DNA of 64,000 bases from Oceanobacillus sp. Castelsardo (GTDB lineage Bacteria > Bacillota > Bacilli > Bacillales > Amphibacillaceae). The position numbers and the translations under genes were made by a program. This document shows, piece after piece, positions 43,159 through 51,670 of this stretch; position 1 is the first letter of the stretch, and each line of letters starts with the position of its first letter. The DNA is taken from contig NZ_LYCS01000001.1 of assembly GCF_001659985.1 (NCBI RefSeq), positions 124,001 through 188,000 on the forward strand, written 5' to 3'. Below the pieces are notes generated by a model. That model searched no databases, had not been told where the DNA came from, and saw only the letters and a list, made by a program, of their open reading frames with translations.

Positions 43159-44115
43159 GTGATAAAAGGCGAGCAAGCTTATTTAGATTTATGTCAACAT
43201 ATATTAGAAAATGGTAATAAACGTGATGACCGAACAAATACTGGAACTTATTCGATTTTTGGACATCAAATGAGATTTGATTTAAAAGAAGGATTTCCTT
43301 TACTAACTACGAAAAGAATTCCATTTAAATTAATTGTTTCCGAACTCCTTTGGTTTATTAAAGGAGACACTAATATTCGTTACTTACTACAACATAATAA
43401 TAATATTTGGAATGAATGGGCATTTGAAAAATGGGTGAAGAGTGATGAATATACTGGCCCTGACATGACGAACTTCGGAATTAGATGCCAACAGGATCCC
43501 GAATTTAATAAGCTTTACCGAGAACAAATGTCTTTATTTAAGGAAAAGATTTTAACAGATGATGCATTTTCTGAAAAGTATGGTCACCTTGGTTCTGTTT
43601 ATGGAAAACAGTGGAGAAATTGGAAAACATCTCAAAACGAAACGATTGATCAATTAAAGGATTTAATCGAAGGAATTAAACATAATCCAAATTCAAGGAG
43701 ACATATTGTTTCAGCATGGAATCCAGAAGATATTCCCAATATGGCACTACCACCATGTCATACACTATTCCAATTCTATGTAGCTGATGGAAAATTATCT
43801 TGTCAACTATACCAAAGAAGTGGAGATGTCTTCCTAGGTGTACCATTTAATATTGCGAGTTATGCATTACTAACTCATCTAATAGCACACGAGTGCAACC
43901 TAGAGGTCGGTGAGTTTGTTCACACATTAGGAGATGCTCATATTTATTCCAATCATGTCGAACAGGTCCAAATTCAACTTAAACGTGATTTAAGAGCCTT
44001 TCCAATTTTAAAACTTAATCAGGAAAAACAATCTATTTTTGAATATGAAGCGGATGATATTGAAGTGGTTGATTATAATCCACACCCAACCATTAAAGCG
44101 CCAATTGCTGTATAG
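43159..44115 (+). CDS. thyA: thymidylate synthase
   Basis: Methylates dUMP to dTMP with methylenetetrahydrofolate. The catalytic Cys is in [12 protein letters not shown] near residue 199, with [20 protein letters not shown] after it. At 318 residues it is the long ThyA form, with a roughly 50-residue insert before [12 protein letters not shown], like the L. casei enzyme. GTG start after GATGGAGG. It precedes the dihydrofolate reductase gene, which regenerates the cofactor. Confidence 0.97.
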   Translation: MIKGEQAYLDLCQHILENGNKRDDRTNTGTYSIFGHQMRFDLKEGFPLLTTKRIPFKLIVSELLWFIKGDTNIRYLLQHNNNIWNEWAFEKWVKSDEYTGPDMTNFGIRCQQDPEFNKLYREQMSLFKEKILTDDAFSEKYGHLGSVYGKQWRNWKTSQNETIDQLKDLIEGIKHNPNSRRHIVSAWNPEDIPNMALPPCHTLFQFYVADGKLSCQLYQRSGDVFLGVPFNIASYALLTHLIAHECNLEVGEFVHTLGDAHIYSNHVEQVQIQLKRDLRAFPILKLNQEKQSIFEYEADDIEVVDYNPHPTIKAPIAV

Positions 44116-44141
44116 AATATAGACTAGCAGGAGTGATAGAA

Positions 44142-44630
44142 GTGATTTCACTATTAGTAGCTATGGATAAAAATCGAGTTATTGGTGCCAATAATGATTT
44201 ACCTTGGCATCTTCCTAAGGATTTAAAATTTTTTAAAGAAAAAACCACTGGGAATACAATTATTATGGGTAGAAAGACATTTGAATCCATTGGCAAGGCT
44301 TTACCAAATCGTAGAAATGTAGTTTTAACAAAGAAGAGTTCTCATTTTCCCGAGAATATTGAGATCATAGCGGATTTGGAAACCGTAGTAGAATGGAATA
44401 AAACAGACCCAGATGAAGAGTTGTTTGTTATTGGTGGGGGAAATATATTCAATCAAGTTTTGCCTCTTGCAGATCGTATGTATATTACTTGGATTGAAGA
44501 CGAATTTGATGGTGATACTTATTTTCCGTCGTTCTCTGATTCGGACTGGGTTTTAACTACTAAAGTAAAAGGGGATAAGGATGAAAAAAATCCTTTTGAC
44601 TATTATTTTTTACAATATGATAGAAGATAA
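44142..44630 (+). CDS. dfrA: dihydrofolate reductase
   Basis: NADPH-dependent reduction of dihydrofolate, coupled to thyA. The N-terminus ISLLVAMDKNRVIGANNDLPWHLP contains the substrate-binding loop; GRKTFESIGKALPNR and FVIGGGNIFNQVLP are the cofactor motifs. AGGAGTGAT is spaced for the GTG at 44142; the GTG at 44133 lies within it. The product has about 162 residues. Confidence 0.96.
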   Translation: MISLLVAMDKNRVIGANNDLPWHLPKDLKFFKEKTTGNTIIMGRKTFESIGKALPNRRNVVLTKKSSHFPENIEIIADLETVVEWNKTDPDEELFVIGGGNIFNQVLPLADRMYITWIEDEFDGDTYFPSFSDSDWVLTTKVKGDKDEKNPFDYYFLQYDRR

Positions 44631-44724
44631 TGAGTTATACTTGTCTACCCGAAGGCTAACGTGGTAATATAAAATTAAAATAGTAAAAGGTTTACATAAG
44701 TATATTAACAAAAGAGGTGTCCAT

Positions 44725-44931
44725 ATGAGCTTAGGAGCTATTGGAGTTCCCGGTTTAATATTAATTTTAATTATTGCTTTAGTTGTTTTTGGACCAAAAA
44801 AATTACCGGAAATTGGAAAAGCTGCCGGTGAAACATTAAGAGAATTTAAGAAGTCTGCAAAAGATATAACTGGTGATGCTAAAGAAGAAATTGATGAAGC
44901 AAAAGCTGCTGTAACTGATAAAAATCAATAG
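44725..44931 (+). CDS. tatA: twin-arginine translocase subunit TatA (first copy)
   Basis: Pore-forming Tat subunit of 68 residues: short N-terminal membrane helix ([22 protein letters not shown]), the hinge, an amphipathic helix ([13 protein letters not shown]) and a charged tail. AAAGAGGTGTCC is the ribosome binding site. A second tatA and tatC lie downstream. The Rieske protein QcrA, with its twin-arginine motif, is a likely substrate. Confidence 0.94.
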   Translation: MSLGAIGVPGLILILIIALVVFGPKKLPEIGKAAGETLREFKKSAKDITGDAKEEIDEAKAAVTDKNQ

Positions 44932-44934
44932 AAG

Positions 44935-45060
44935 CTTGGTTCCCGTCAAGCTTTTCAGCGGTAGCCTTAGTTGACTTATACAAACCTTTATGGTGGGGCG
45001 AGTAATCGAAGCCCTAGGAAGAAAGTTTTATACTTTCCTACCTGCTAAATAATCTTTTTG
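44935..45060 (-). repeat. decayed copy of the interspersed element between the two tatA genes
   Basis: On the minus strand TATAAGTCAACTAAGGCTAC and CGCTGAAAAGCTTGACGGG resemble GCATAAGTGCAACTAAGGCT and CGCTGAAGGGCATGGCG of the 41908-42222 element. The left part (TACTTTCCTACCTGCTAAAT on plus) also resembles 48826-48848. Confidence 0.5.
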
Positions 45061-45071
45061 GAGTGTTTAGA

Positions 45072-45227
45072 ATGAGTATTGGGTTTCCGGGACTAATATT
45101 AATTTTAATTGTTGCTTTAGTTATTTTTGGTCCTTCCAAATTGCCTGAAATTGGAAAGGCTTTTGGCTCATCTTTAAAAGAGTTTAAAAAAGCAGTTCAA
45201 GGTGTGAGCGAAGAAACGAAAAAGTAG
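45072..45227 (+). CDS. tatA: twin-arginine translocase subunit TatA (second copy)
   Basis: A 51-residue TatA paralogue: [20 protein letters not shown], then [20 protein letters not shown] and a short charged tail. The ribosome binding site is TTTGGAGTG. It is shorter than the first copy, with an intact hinge and amphipathic helix, so it is likely functional. It lies directly upstream of tatC, with a terminator-like hairpin between. Confidence 0.9.
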   Translation: MSIGFPGLILILIVALVIFGPSKLPEIGKAFGSSLKEFKKAVQGVSEETKK

Positions 45228-45240
45228 CATATTCTTAGTC

Positions 45241-45280
45241 GAAGGTGTAAGGCTCTAAGCTTACATCTTCTTTTGTTCTT
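45241..45280 (+). terminator. hairpin between the second tatA and tatC
   Basis: GAAGGTGTAAG / CTTACATCTTC followed by TTTTGTTCTT. It may adjust the tatA:tatC ratio. Confidence 0.7.
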
Positions 45281-45297
45281 ATGGAAGGAGTGTTAAT

Positions 45298-46062
45298 ATG
45301 GGGAAAAACCGTAAAAATAAAAAAGAAAAAGATATGGACGTTGTTAGCCATTTATCCGAACTGAGAAATAGGATTATTGTAACAGGAGTATTCTTTATTC
45401 TGATTTTTATTGCAGGTTTTATTTATATTGAAGATATTTATTGGTTTTTCGCTAAAGAACTTGATTTTAAGTTAACAGCTATAAGTCCTGGAGAAATTAT
45501 ATGGATTTATTTTTCTCTTGCTGGTGTAATTGCTCTTGCGGGAACATTGCCGATTATTGCTTATCAAATTTGGGCTTTTGTAAAACCGGGATTGACACCT
45601 CATGAAAGGAAGGTTACACTCCCTTACATACCTGCTGTTTTTATTTTATTTTTAGCAGGAATGGTTTTTGGTTATTTTCTATTCACGCAATTTATTATCC
45701 CGTTTCTGCTAAATTTAAATAATGGGATGTTTGATATCATGTTTACGGTTGATGGATATTTTAAATTTTTAATGCGTGTAACACTTCCGCTAGCAGCTTT
45801 ATTTGAATTACCAATTATTGTCATGTTCTTAACTAACTTAGGAATATTGAGTCCTGATCTCATGAAAAAAACAAGAAGATATGCTTATTTTCTACTGATT
45901 GTTATTAGCACGATGATTACTCCACCGGATTTCTTTTTACCATTATTAGTTTCGGTGCCACTCATAATAATTTATGAAATTAGCATTACCTTATGTAGTC
46001 GAGTATTTCGTAACAAGCAAAAAAAGCATGAAGAATATATGAAATCGGAAAGTGTATATTAG
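45298..46062 (+). CDS. tatC: twin-arginine translocase subunit TatC
   Basis: Six-helix membrane receptor for twin-arginine signal peptides. HLSELRNRIIV near residue 16, YQIWAFVKPGLTPHERK near 87 and the periplasmic-loop/helix pattern are family features. The length of 254 residues is normal. The ribosome binding site is ATGGAAGGAGTG. It completes a TatA-TatA-TatC set; no tatB-like gene is present, as usual in Bacillaceae. Confidence 0.95.
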   Translation: MGKNRKNKKEKDMDVVSHLSELRNRIIVTGVFFILIFIAGFIYIEDIYWFFAKELDFKLTAISPGEIIWIYFSLAGVIALAGTLPIIAYQIWAFVKPGLTPHERKVTLPYIPAVFILFLAGMVFGYFLFTQFIIPFLLNLNNGMFDIMFTVDGYFKFLMRVTLPLAALFELPIIVMFLTNLGILSPDLMKKTRRYAYFLLIVISTMITPPDFFLPLLVSVPLIIIYEISITLCSRVFRNKQKKHEEYMKSESVY

Positions 46063-46076
46063 GAAGGGGGAAAGAT

Positions 46077-46289
46077 ATGCGTTCTTTTTACCAATTTTTA
46101 ATGACCTATAGAGGAAAGAAAACCCCTGATGACCAAAGCAATTTAGCAGACTGGGCTTTTCGTGAACATAATTTCCCTAAACACTCTTCTAATTACCACG
46201 AAATTAGCAACTATCTAGAATGGAATAGTCCTTTTCCGAATGCGCTTGTTGTATTTGATGAACTTTGGGATACTTATACCGAGAGTTAA
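46077..46289 (+). CDS. YozE family SAM-like protein
   Basis: A 70-residue soluble protein. RSFYQFLMTYRG at the start, LADWAFREHNFPKHSSNYHEIS in the middle and FDELWDTY at the end match the YozE/UPF0346 family, a small helical SAM-like fold that may bind nucleic acid. Function unknown. AGGAAGGGGG ribosome binding site, 14 bases after tatC. Confidence 0.85.
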   Translation: MRSFYQFLMTYRGKKTPDDQSNLADWAFREHNFPKHSSNYHEISNYLEWNSPFPNALVVFDELWDTYTES

Positions 46290-46297
46290 TAAAAAAT

Positions 46298-46335
46298 ATT
46301 CAGTAGTAATAATAATGCTACTGAATGTTTTTTTT
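46298..46335 (+). terminator. terminator after the YozE gene
   Basis: ATTCAGTAG / CTACTGAAT followed by GTTTTTTTT. Confidence 0.9.
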
Positions 46336-46676
46336 ATATGGAACCTATATAAGACACCTTTATAGGAATCTTACAGATGATTAAATTTCCTTATGCAACA
46401 TAGGACAAATTCCGTTGATTCTAAAAAATAACGACTCAATAATTCAAAAGACAACATTACATTACAAAAATGAATGAAGAGATATAAATTTCTTGTAACT
46501 TATTGCGCTTACCCAGGAAATAATAGAATATTTCATCAGTTTATAAGTGATTTAAGCCCATTTTAGCCTACACACTTTATAGTTGTTTAACGTAAAATAG
46601 GTTAGATATAAGAATTAAATTTTACCGGTTTCACCTCCGAAAAGTTAGTTATCATGTAATGTGGAAGGGGATCAAT
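46336..46676. other. intergenic region
   Basis: About 340 bp of AT-rich sequence. No gene or RNA is recognised; it should contain the promoter of the following YqfQ-like gene. Confidence 0.4.
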
Positions 46677-47210
46677 ATGTTATTACCAACTCAAAGACAA
46701 CAAAACAACAGGTACCCAATGCCACCACCTCGGAATCAATTAGGTTTCGGCAGACCACAACCTCCAAATAGAGGCTTCGCACCTCGTTCAAGGTCACTTC
46801 CGACTAACACTGGTAAAGGAAATTTATTAAAGAAACTTTTAGGATCTCAACAACAAATCGGAACTGGAGGAATATCAGGGGGAGGGGGGCTTTCTAATAC
46901 TCTAGCAAATATTCAACAAGTATTAAATGTTGTTCAGTCTACAGCCCCAATCGTTCAAGAATATGGACCAATGATTAAAAACCTCCCAGCGATGTACCGA
47001 ATGATGAAGGCATTTAAAGACTTAGATCAAATAGAAGATAAATCTGAAAACAATAGCGAAAAAGAGGAGAATAATATAGAATTAAATTCCGATGAATTAG
47101 CAGATGATTCTTTAAGTACTGAAGAGAAAATATCAGAAAGTCCTAAAAAGGAAACATCACAAAATTCGAACGAAGCAAAAGGCCTTTCGACTCCAAAATT
47201 ATTTATTTAA
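46677..47210 (+). CDS. VrrA/YqfQ-like protein
   Basis: A 177-residue protein of low complexity. The N-terminal part is rich in Pro, Arg, Asn and Gln, and a Gly-rich linker follows ([10 protein letters not shown]). A conserved helix comes next ([38 protein letters not shown] near residues 73-110), and the tail is acidic, rich in Ser and Glu. The central helix with PMIKNLPAM is typical of the YqfQ/VrrA family. Function unknown. GGAAGGGGATC is spaced for ATG 46677. Confidence 0.7.
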   Translation: MLLPTQRQQNNRYPMPPPRNQLGFGRPQPPNRGFAPRSRSLPTNTGKGNLLKKLLGSQQQIGTGGISGGGGLSNTLANIQQVLNVVQSTAPIVQEYGPMIKNLPAMYRMMKAFKDLDQIEDKSENNSEKEENNIELNSDELADDSLSTEEKISESPKKETSQNSNEAKGLSTPKLFI

Positions 47211-47281
47211 GCAGGGTACTTGCATTTTTCAATAAAAAAAGGAAGAATAGAAATAAATATCGTAATAATGGAGGTACGAAA

Positions 47282-48241
47282 ATGGCTTCAAATTTAGAAA
47301 AGGCGACTTTTGCTGGCGGCTGCTTCTGGTGTATGGTTGAACCATTTGACACTAGACCCGGTGTAGAAAGTGTAATCTCTGGATATACTGGTGGGGATAT
47401 AGAAGATCCTACGTATGAACAAGTCTGTTCGAATACAACAGGGCATGTAGAAGCTGTTCAAATAACATTTGACTCAGCCATCATGCCATATGAACGGCTT
47501 GTTGATACGTTTTGGCAACAAATTGATCCAACAGATGCAGGTGGACAATTTCATGATCGTGGAGAGTCATATCAAACTGCAATTTTCTATCACAATGATG
47601 AACAAAAAGAAATTGCTGAACGTTCAAAGAGAGCGCTAGAGGAAAGCGGAAGATTTTCTAAACCAATTGCAACAAAAATTTTGGCAGCTAAACCATTTTA
47701 TCCCGCAGAAGAGAATCATCAGGATTATTATAAAAAGCAATCTTTCCATTATCGATTATACAAAAAAGGATCCGGAAGAGAAGATTATATTAAGTCAACA
47801 TGGGGGATGAACGTAGATAAGTCTAAGTTAAAAGAGCAGCTTTCTCCCATTCAATATCATGTAACTCAGGAAAATGGAACGGAAAGACCTTTTCAAAATG
47901 AATATTGGAATAACATGCAAGAAGGAGTATATGTTGACATCATCTCTGGTGAAGTTTTATTTTCTTCCAAGGATCAATATGATGCGGGCTGTGGTTGGCC
48001 AAGCTTTACAAAACCAGTTGATCGTTATCAAGTAACGGAACATCTAGATCAATCACATAGCATGATACGTACAGAAGTTCGTAGTCGGAAAGCCGATTCA
48101 CATCTAGGTCATGTATTTGAAGATGGTCCAAGGGAGACCGGGGGCTTGCGGTATTGCATGAATTCGGCTGCGATGAAGTTTATCCCTAAAGAAGAGATGA
48201 AAGAAAAAGGATATGCAAATTATTTATATTTATTTGAGTAG
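47282..48241 (+). CDS. msrAB: bifunctional peptide methionine sulfoxide reductase MsrA/MsrB
   Basis: Fusion repairing both S- and R-methionine sulfoxide. Residues 1-155 are MsrA with the catalytic Cys in [13 protein letters not shown] near 13. Residues from about 180 are MsrB with the zinc/structural GCGWPSF near 239 and the catalytic RYCMNSAAM near 291. The 319-residue length equals two domains with a short linker. The ribosome binding site is ATGGAGG. B. subtilis has separate msrA and msrB; the fused order A-B is known from many bacteria. Confidence 0.95.
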   Translation: MASNLEKATFAGGCFWCMVEPFDTRPGVESVISGYTGGDIEDPTYEQVCSNTTGHVEAVQITFDSAIMPYERLVDTFWQQIDPTDAGGQFHDRGESYQTAIFYHNDEQKEIAERSKRALEESGRFSKPIATKILAAKPFYPAEENHQDYYKKQSFHYRLYKKGSGREDYIKSTWGMNVDKSKLKEQLSPIQYHVTQENGTERPFQNEYWNNMQEGVYVDIISGEVLFSSKDQYDAGCGWPSFTKPVDRYQVTEHLDQSHSMIRTEVRSRKADSHLGHVFEDGPRETGGLRYCMNSAAMKFIPKEEMKEKGYANYLYLFE

Positions 48242-48294
48242 AAATAAGTTAACCATAACTTTATTATGTTAACTAGTAAACGGAGTGATAAAAA

Positions 48295-48501
48295 ATGATG
48301 CATTTAAAATGGGAAAATAACGAGACAATGAAACAAATTGAGTGTGTGCACGCGAATGCAAAGAAATTTATGGTAGATAATAAATTGACACCTGGAAAAA
48401 TCTACGATGTGAAAAATGAGACGGAAGAATTTTATTTTATAAAAGATAATAGCAATCGAATTGGCGGTTATTTAAAAGATTATTTTAAAGAAGTGAAATA
48501 G
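48295..48501 (+). CDS. DUF6501-like small protein
   Basis: A 68-residue protein beginning MMHLKWENNETMK, with LTPGKIYDVKNETEEFYFIKD and a GGYLKDYF end. This is the pattern of a small Bacillaceae family (DUF6501) of unknown function, probably a compact beta barrel. ACGGAGTGATAAAA ribosome binding site. A hairpin follows. Confidence 0.65.
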   Translation: MMHLKWENNETMKQIECVHANAKKFMVDNKLTPGKIYDVKNETEEFYFIKDNSNRIGGYLKDYFKEVK

Positions 48502-48515
48502 CAAGGGAAAGTTCT

Positions 48516-48553
48516 ACACCCAAAAGTTAGAATGGAGTCTAACTTTTGGGGTG
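48516..48553. terminator. hairpin between the DUF6501 gene and the M14 relic
   Basis: ACACCCAAAAGTTAGA pairs with TCTAACTTTTGGGGTGT; there is only a weak T-tail, so efficiency is uncertain. Confidence 0.6.
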
Positions 48554-48557
48554 TTAC

Positions 48558-48784
48558 TTATAAATACAGATTTGCTAACATTATTCCTAAAGTTTCTTCA
48601 TAAATCTTAGGGAATTGTGATATTGGTAATGGATTGACACCACTTCCAAGTTCTACTGTAAAGCCTGGTCGTCTGAATTCCTGAATAAACCAATCTTTAT
48701 AACCAGCATAACTGTCTACAAATTGAATTGGCGTATATCCACTGACACGACTATAGGAATGTCTTGGTGGAACATATGCAAATT
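48558..48784 (-). pseudogene. M14 zinc carboxypeptidase, C-terminal fragment
   Basis: The minus-strand frame reads SYSRVSGYTPIQFVDSYAGY then KDWFIQEFRRPGFTVELGSG and NPLPISQF, ending at a stop at 48558-48560. This is the C-terminal third of gamma-D-glutamyl-diaminopimelate peptidase-like M14 enzymes, including the catalytic Glu (TVELG). The zinc-binding part and N-terminus are gone: stops lie directly upstream (near 48785), where the sequence changes to repeat-like DNA. Confidence 0.75.
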
Positions 48785-48862
48785 ATTATAGCGGCACGGT
48801 AATTAGATGCTAGCCGGGATAGATTTTAATACTTTTTCCTACCTGCTAAAAAAGGTGAATCT
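48783..48862 (+). repeat. possible repeat fragment truncating the M14 relic
   Basis: ATACTTTTTCCTACCTGCTA and the preceding TATAGCGGCACGGTAATTAG resemble TATACTTTCCTACCTGCTAA and TATGGTGGGGCGAGTAATCG at about 44990-45050. Similarity is by eye and imperfect. Confidence 0.35.
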
Positions 48863-48937
48863 TTTATTTTTTTGTAGAAATAAGTTATACTTACTAATGG
48901 ATCATAGTATTTGCAATTAAGGTAGGAGGAGATCGTA

Positions 48938-49177
48938 TTGGCTTTTATCATAACATCACCATGTAAAACAGAAAAAGCTGGAGAATGTGTAGAAGTTTGT
49001 CCTGTAGACTGCATTGAAGAAGGAGAAGATATGTTCTATATCGATCCTGATATATGTATAGATTGCGGTGCATGTGAAGCTGTATGTCCTGTAGAAGCTA
49101 TTTTTATGGAAGACGAAGTTCCGGAAGCAGAAACGGAATATATCGAATTAAACCGTAAATTCTTTGAGGATAGATAG
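48938..49177 (+). CDS. two-cluster ferredoxin
   Basis: A 79-residue electron carrier of the 7Fe/8Fe type, resembling the 7Fe ferredoxins of Bacillus. Cysteines lie at residues 9, 17, 21, 25, 40, 43, 46 and 50. The spacing of the first set (C-x7-C-x3-C) fits a [3Fe-4S] site with Cys50, and CIDCGACEAVCP carries the [4Fe-4S] motif. TTG start after AGGAGGAGATCG. It is monocistronic, with a terminator after it. The redox partner is unknown. Confidence 0.93.
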   Translation: MAFIITSPCKTEKAGECVEVCPVDCIEEGEDMFYIDPDICIDCGACEAVCPVEAIFMEDEVPEAETEYIELNRKFFEDR

Positions 49178-49184
49178 ATAATCT

Positions 49185-49219
49185 GTGGAAAGTCACTACT
49201 ATAGTAGTATGTGGCTTTT
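49185..49219 (+). terminator. terminator after the ferredoxin gene
   Basis: GAAAGTCAC...GTGGCTTTTTTT stem with G-T pairing around TACTATAGTAGTA. Confidence 0.65.
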
Positions 49220-49493
49220 TTTATGCTTTTAATTATGTAAACTAACCGTTAAGGTTTATAAAAATTCACGTGAGGATTTGAGAAAAAATAAAAATTTAAA
49301 ACGATAAAACTTTAGAATTATTAAAGTAAATTATTTGTAAACGTACATAATGGAATGTGTTAATTGCTCAGAACATAATTCTTTTAAAAAAATAATTTTA
49401 TCTCACTATCTTAAGTATACTTTGATTTTGAGATGGATTTTAAGTTTTACTAATGACTTCTTATAATAAATATTATGTAAACCCGGATGTGAG
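49220..49493. other. intergenic region without recognised genes
   Basis: Very AT-rich. No reading frame, RNA or repeat can be supported on either strand. Confidence 0.4.
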
Positions 49494-49521
49494 TAAAAAA
49501 ATATAGTGGTCTAAACCACTA
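49494..49521 (-). terminator. terminator after the 70-residue HTH gene
   Basis: On the minus strand TAGTGGT / ACCACTA followed by TATTTTTTTAC. The stem overlaps the stop codon. Confidence 0.75.
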
Positions 49522-49731
49522 AAGACCTATTCTCTCTTTTATTTTATTAAATTTATTTTTAAATACATTATCATTTTTTATCCATCGTTTAAATGTTGCA
49601 GGCTTTATATTTATACGCTCACATGTATGATAAATAGATTCGGTTTGTGTATAGATATTAAGAAAGTTTATTTTTCTCTCTTCAACGGCTGCAATTGAAT
49701 TGTTGTGAGTGGAATCCTGTAATTCTTCCAA
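49519..49731 (-). CDS. small HTH protein or gene fragment
   Basis: A 70-residue frame (TTG start) with YTQTESIYHTCERINIKPAT then FKRWIKND, a helix-turn-helix pattern like that of phage phBC6A51-type or small terminase DNA-binding domains. The frame stays open upstream through KYETFNKETLNLEELQ to about 49790, overlapping the LAGLIDADG fragment in another frame, and no good ribosome binding site precedes the TTG. It may therefore be the out-of-frame 3' part of a broken gene. Confidence 0.4.
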   Translation of the reverse strand: MEELQDSTHNNSIAAVEERKINFLNIYTQTESIYHTCERINIKPATFKRWIKNDNVFKNKFNKIKERIGL

Positions 49732-49769
49732 ATTAAGTGTTTCCTTATTAAACGTTTCGTACTTTCTCC

Positions 49770-50213
<444 letters not shown>

Positions 50214-50299
50214 TTACTATTAAAAATGGATAAATTGAAGGATTTATATTTCCCCAATTTATCTATTTTCTCCCTATGTATCAGTTAATATGAAAACAA

Positions 50300-51244
50300 T
50301 TATTTGTTTAGATAATCGTCTAAGATATCCAAGATTAATTCATTCATCGATATCCCTTGCTTATCTGCTAATCCCTTCATTTTTTTCTTTTGCTCAGTTG
50401 TTGGATAAATAGTAACCCGCTCTACACCACTATCTAACAAAATACCATTATGGCGACGGGTTATTTTTCCAGATTTTATATGTTCTTCTATAAGGGCAAA
50501 GTGTTCATCGTTTTGTTTTAATAGAAATGGCTTTACGTATACATCAATATGACCATCCCCTTCATGTATCTTCATATTTCTATGACCAACAGAACGATAA
50601 AAAGATTCTATTACTTCATATATAAAGGAGTGTAGGGAAGATGGTTGTTCGAACCGGAAATGTACATAACCCGGCTTATTAATGATCTTCTTATCTTGAA
50701 AGCGCTCTAATGGAATAAAACCATTTTGCTTCATGTTTTTTAAATCTATTTTTTCTCCACTATCTGATAGAAGAATGCCATCCTCTTTAGTAAACTCTAT
50801 TATCCTAGCCTTTTCTTTTGTCTGTTCATTTAAAAAGGATTGGAATAAGTAATACTGCCATTTGGGATGATAAAAATCAGTATACCTATTATGAGAAGAA
50901 TATGTTTCCTTAAGTTCCCTTAATATATCTTCTTGTACAAAATAGGTCATACGTCCACGATAGCGAACTTTCTCGGCGGGTATTTTCCCTTCTTTAATTT
51001 GTTTAGAAATCGTCGTTTGGTGCACCCCAAGTATTTTTGCAACTTGAGAAGTGGTATAGCCGTTAGGTCTTTCATTCTCTATTTTTTCTACATCTGTTTC
51101 ATAAAATAACATCGTTTCATCAACAGACCAATCCTCATAAACTGGGGTTAACTTTTTATTTTTTACATATTGATAGATTGTTGTAACAGTTACATCCAAT
51201 CTCTTAGCAACTTCTTTAGTACTTAATAAAGGTATTTGTTCCAC
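50300..51244 (-). CDS. double helix-turn-helix DNA-binding protein, unknown
   Basis: A 314-residue protein with two MerR/excisionase-like HTH domains: STKEVAKRLDVTVTTIYQYV at residues 8-27 and TSQVAKILGVHQTTISKQIK at 64-83. A central region of unknown fold follows, then a C-terminal ribbon-helix-helix-like segment (RVTIYPTTEQKKKMKGLADK then QGISMNELILDILDDYL). GTG start after GGAGGGGAGCAAC. It diverges from the tyrosine recombinase gene across a 426-bp region with repeated motifs. Likely a sequence-specific regulator or recombination directionality factor; this is inference. Confidence 0.75.
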   Translation of the reverse strand: MEQIPLLSTKEVAKRLDVTVTTIYQYVKNKKLTPVYEDWSVDETMLFYETDVEKIENERPNGYTTSQVAKILGVHQTTISKQIKEGKIPAEKVRYRGRMTYFVQEDILRELKETYSSHNRYTDFYHPKWQYYLFQSFLNEQTKEKARIIEFTKEDGILLSDSGEKIDLKNMKQNGFIPLERFQDKKIINKPGYVHFRFEQPSSLHSFIYEVIESFYRSVGHRNMKIHEGDGHIDVYVKPFLLKQNDEHFALIEEHIKSGKITRRHNGILLDSGVERVTIYPTTEQKKKMKGLADKQGISMNELILDILDDYLNK

Positions 51245-51670
51245 GTTGCTCCCCTCCTATTTTAAAAAACAAATCAATTTAATACAGGACATATTTATGC
51301 TTCCTTAACCAAAGAATATATGTATAAATCTATATATCTATTAAAGTTTGATTCTAAATAAATATATTATTTATATTGTTAATATAGTTTACCATTACTA
51401 TTCTCGCCTATTTAAGTTTAATCATAATTGTTTTAGTTGTCTACTTATTTGAAATAAATATGAAAGAACTAAATAATAATTTACTTCTATTATACTTTTA
51501 TGTATTGGACAAATAAAAGTATTTTTCCATTACTTATTAAAACAGCAATAAAGTAGAAGAATAATATGCTATGATAGTAATAAAAGAGTCCTATATAACT
51601 ATAAAAGTATTAAATAAGAATATACTAATCTACTAATAAATATGTTACATGACAAAGGAGATTATATATA
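51245..51670. promoter_or_regulatory. divergent regulatory region with repeated 10-mers
   Basis: Very AT-rich. The 10-mer ATAAAAGTAT occurs at 51513-51522 and 51601-51610, and inverted (ATACTTTTAT) at 51492-51501; the first two of these positions form a dyad with an 11-base spacer. An extended -10-like TGCTATGAT lies near 51570, so the copy at 51601 would be just downstream of a recombinase transcription start. Confidence 0.5.
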
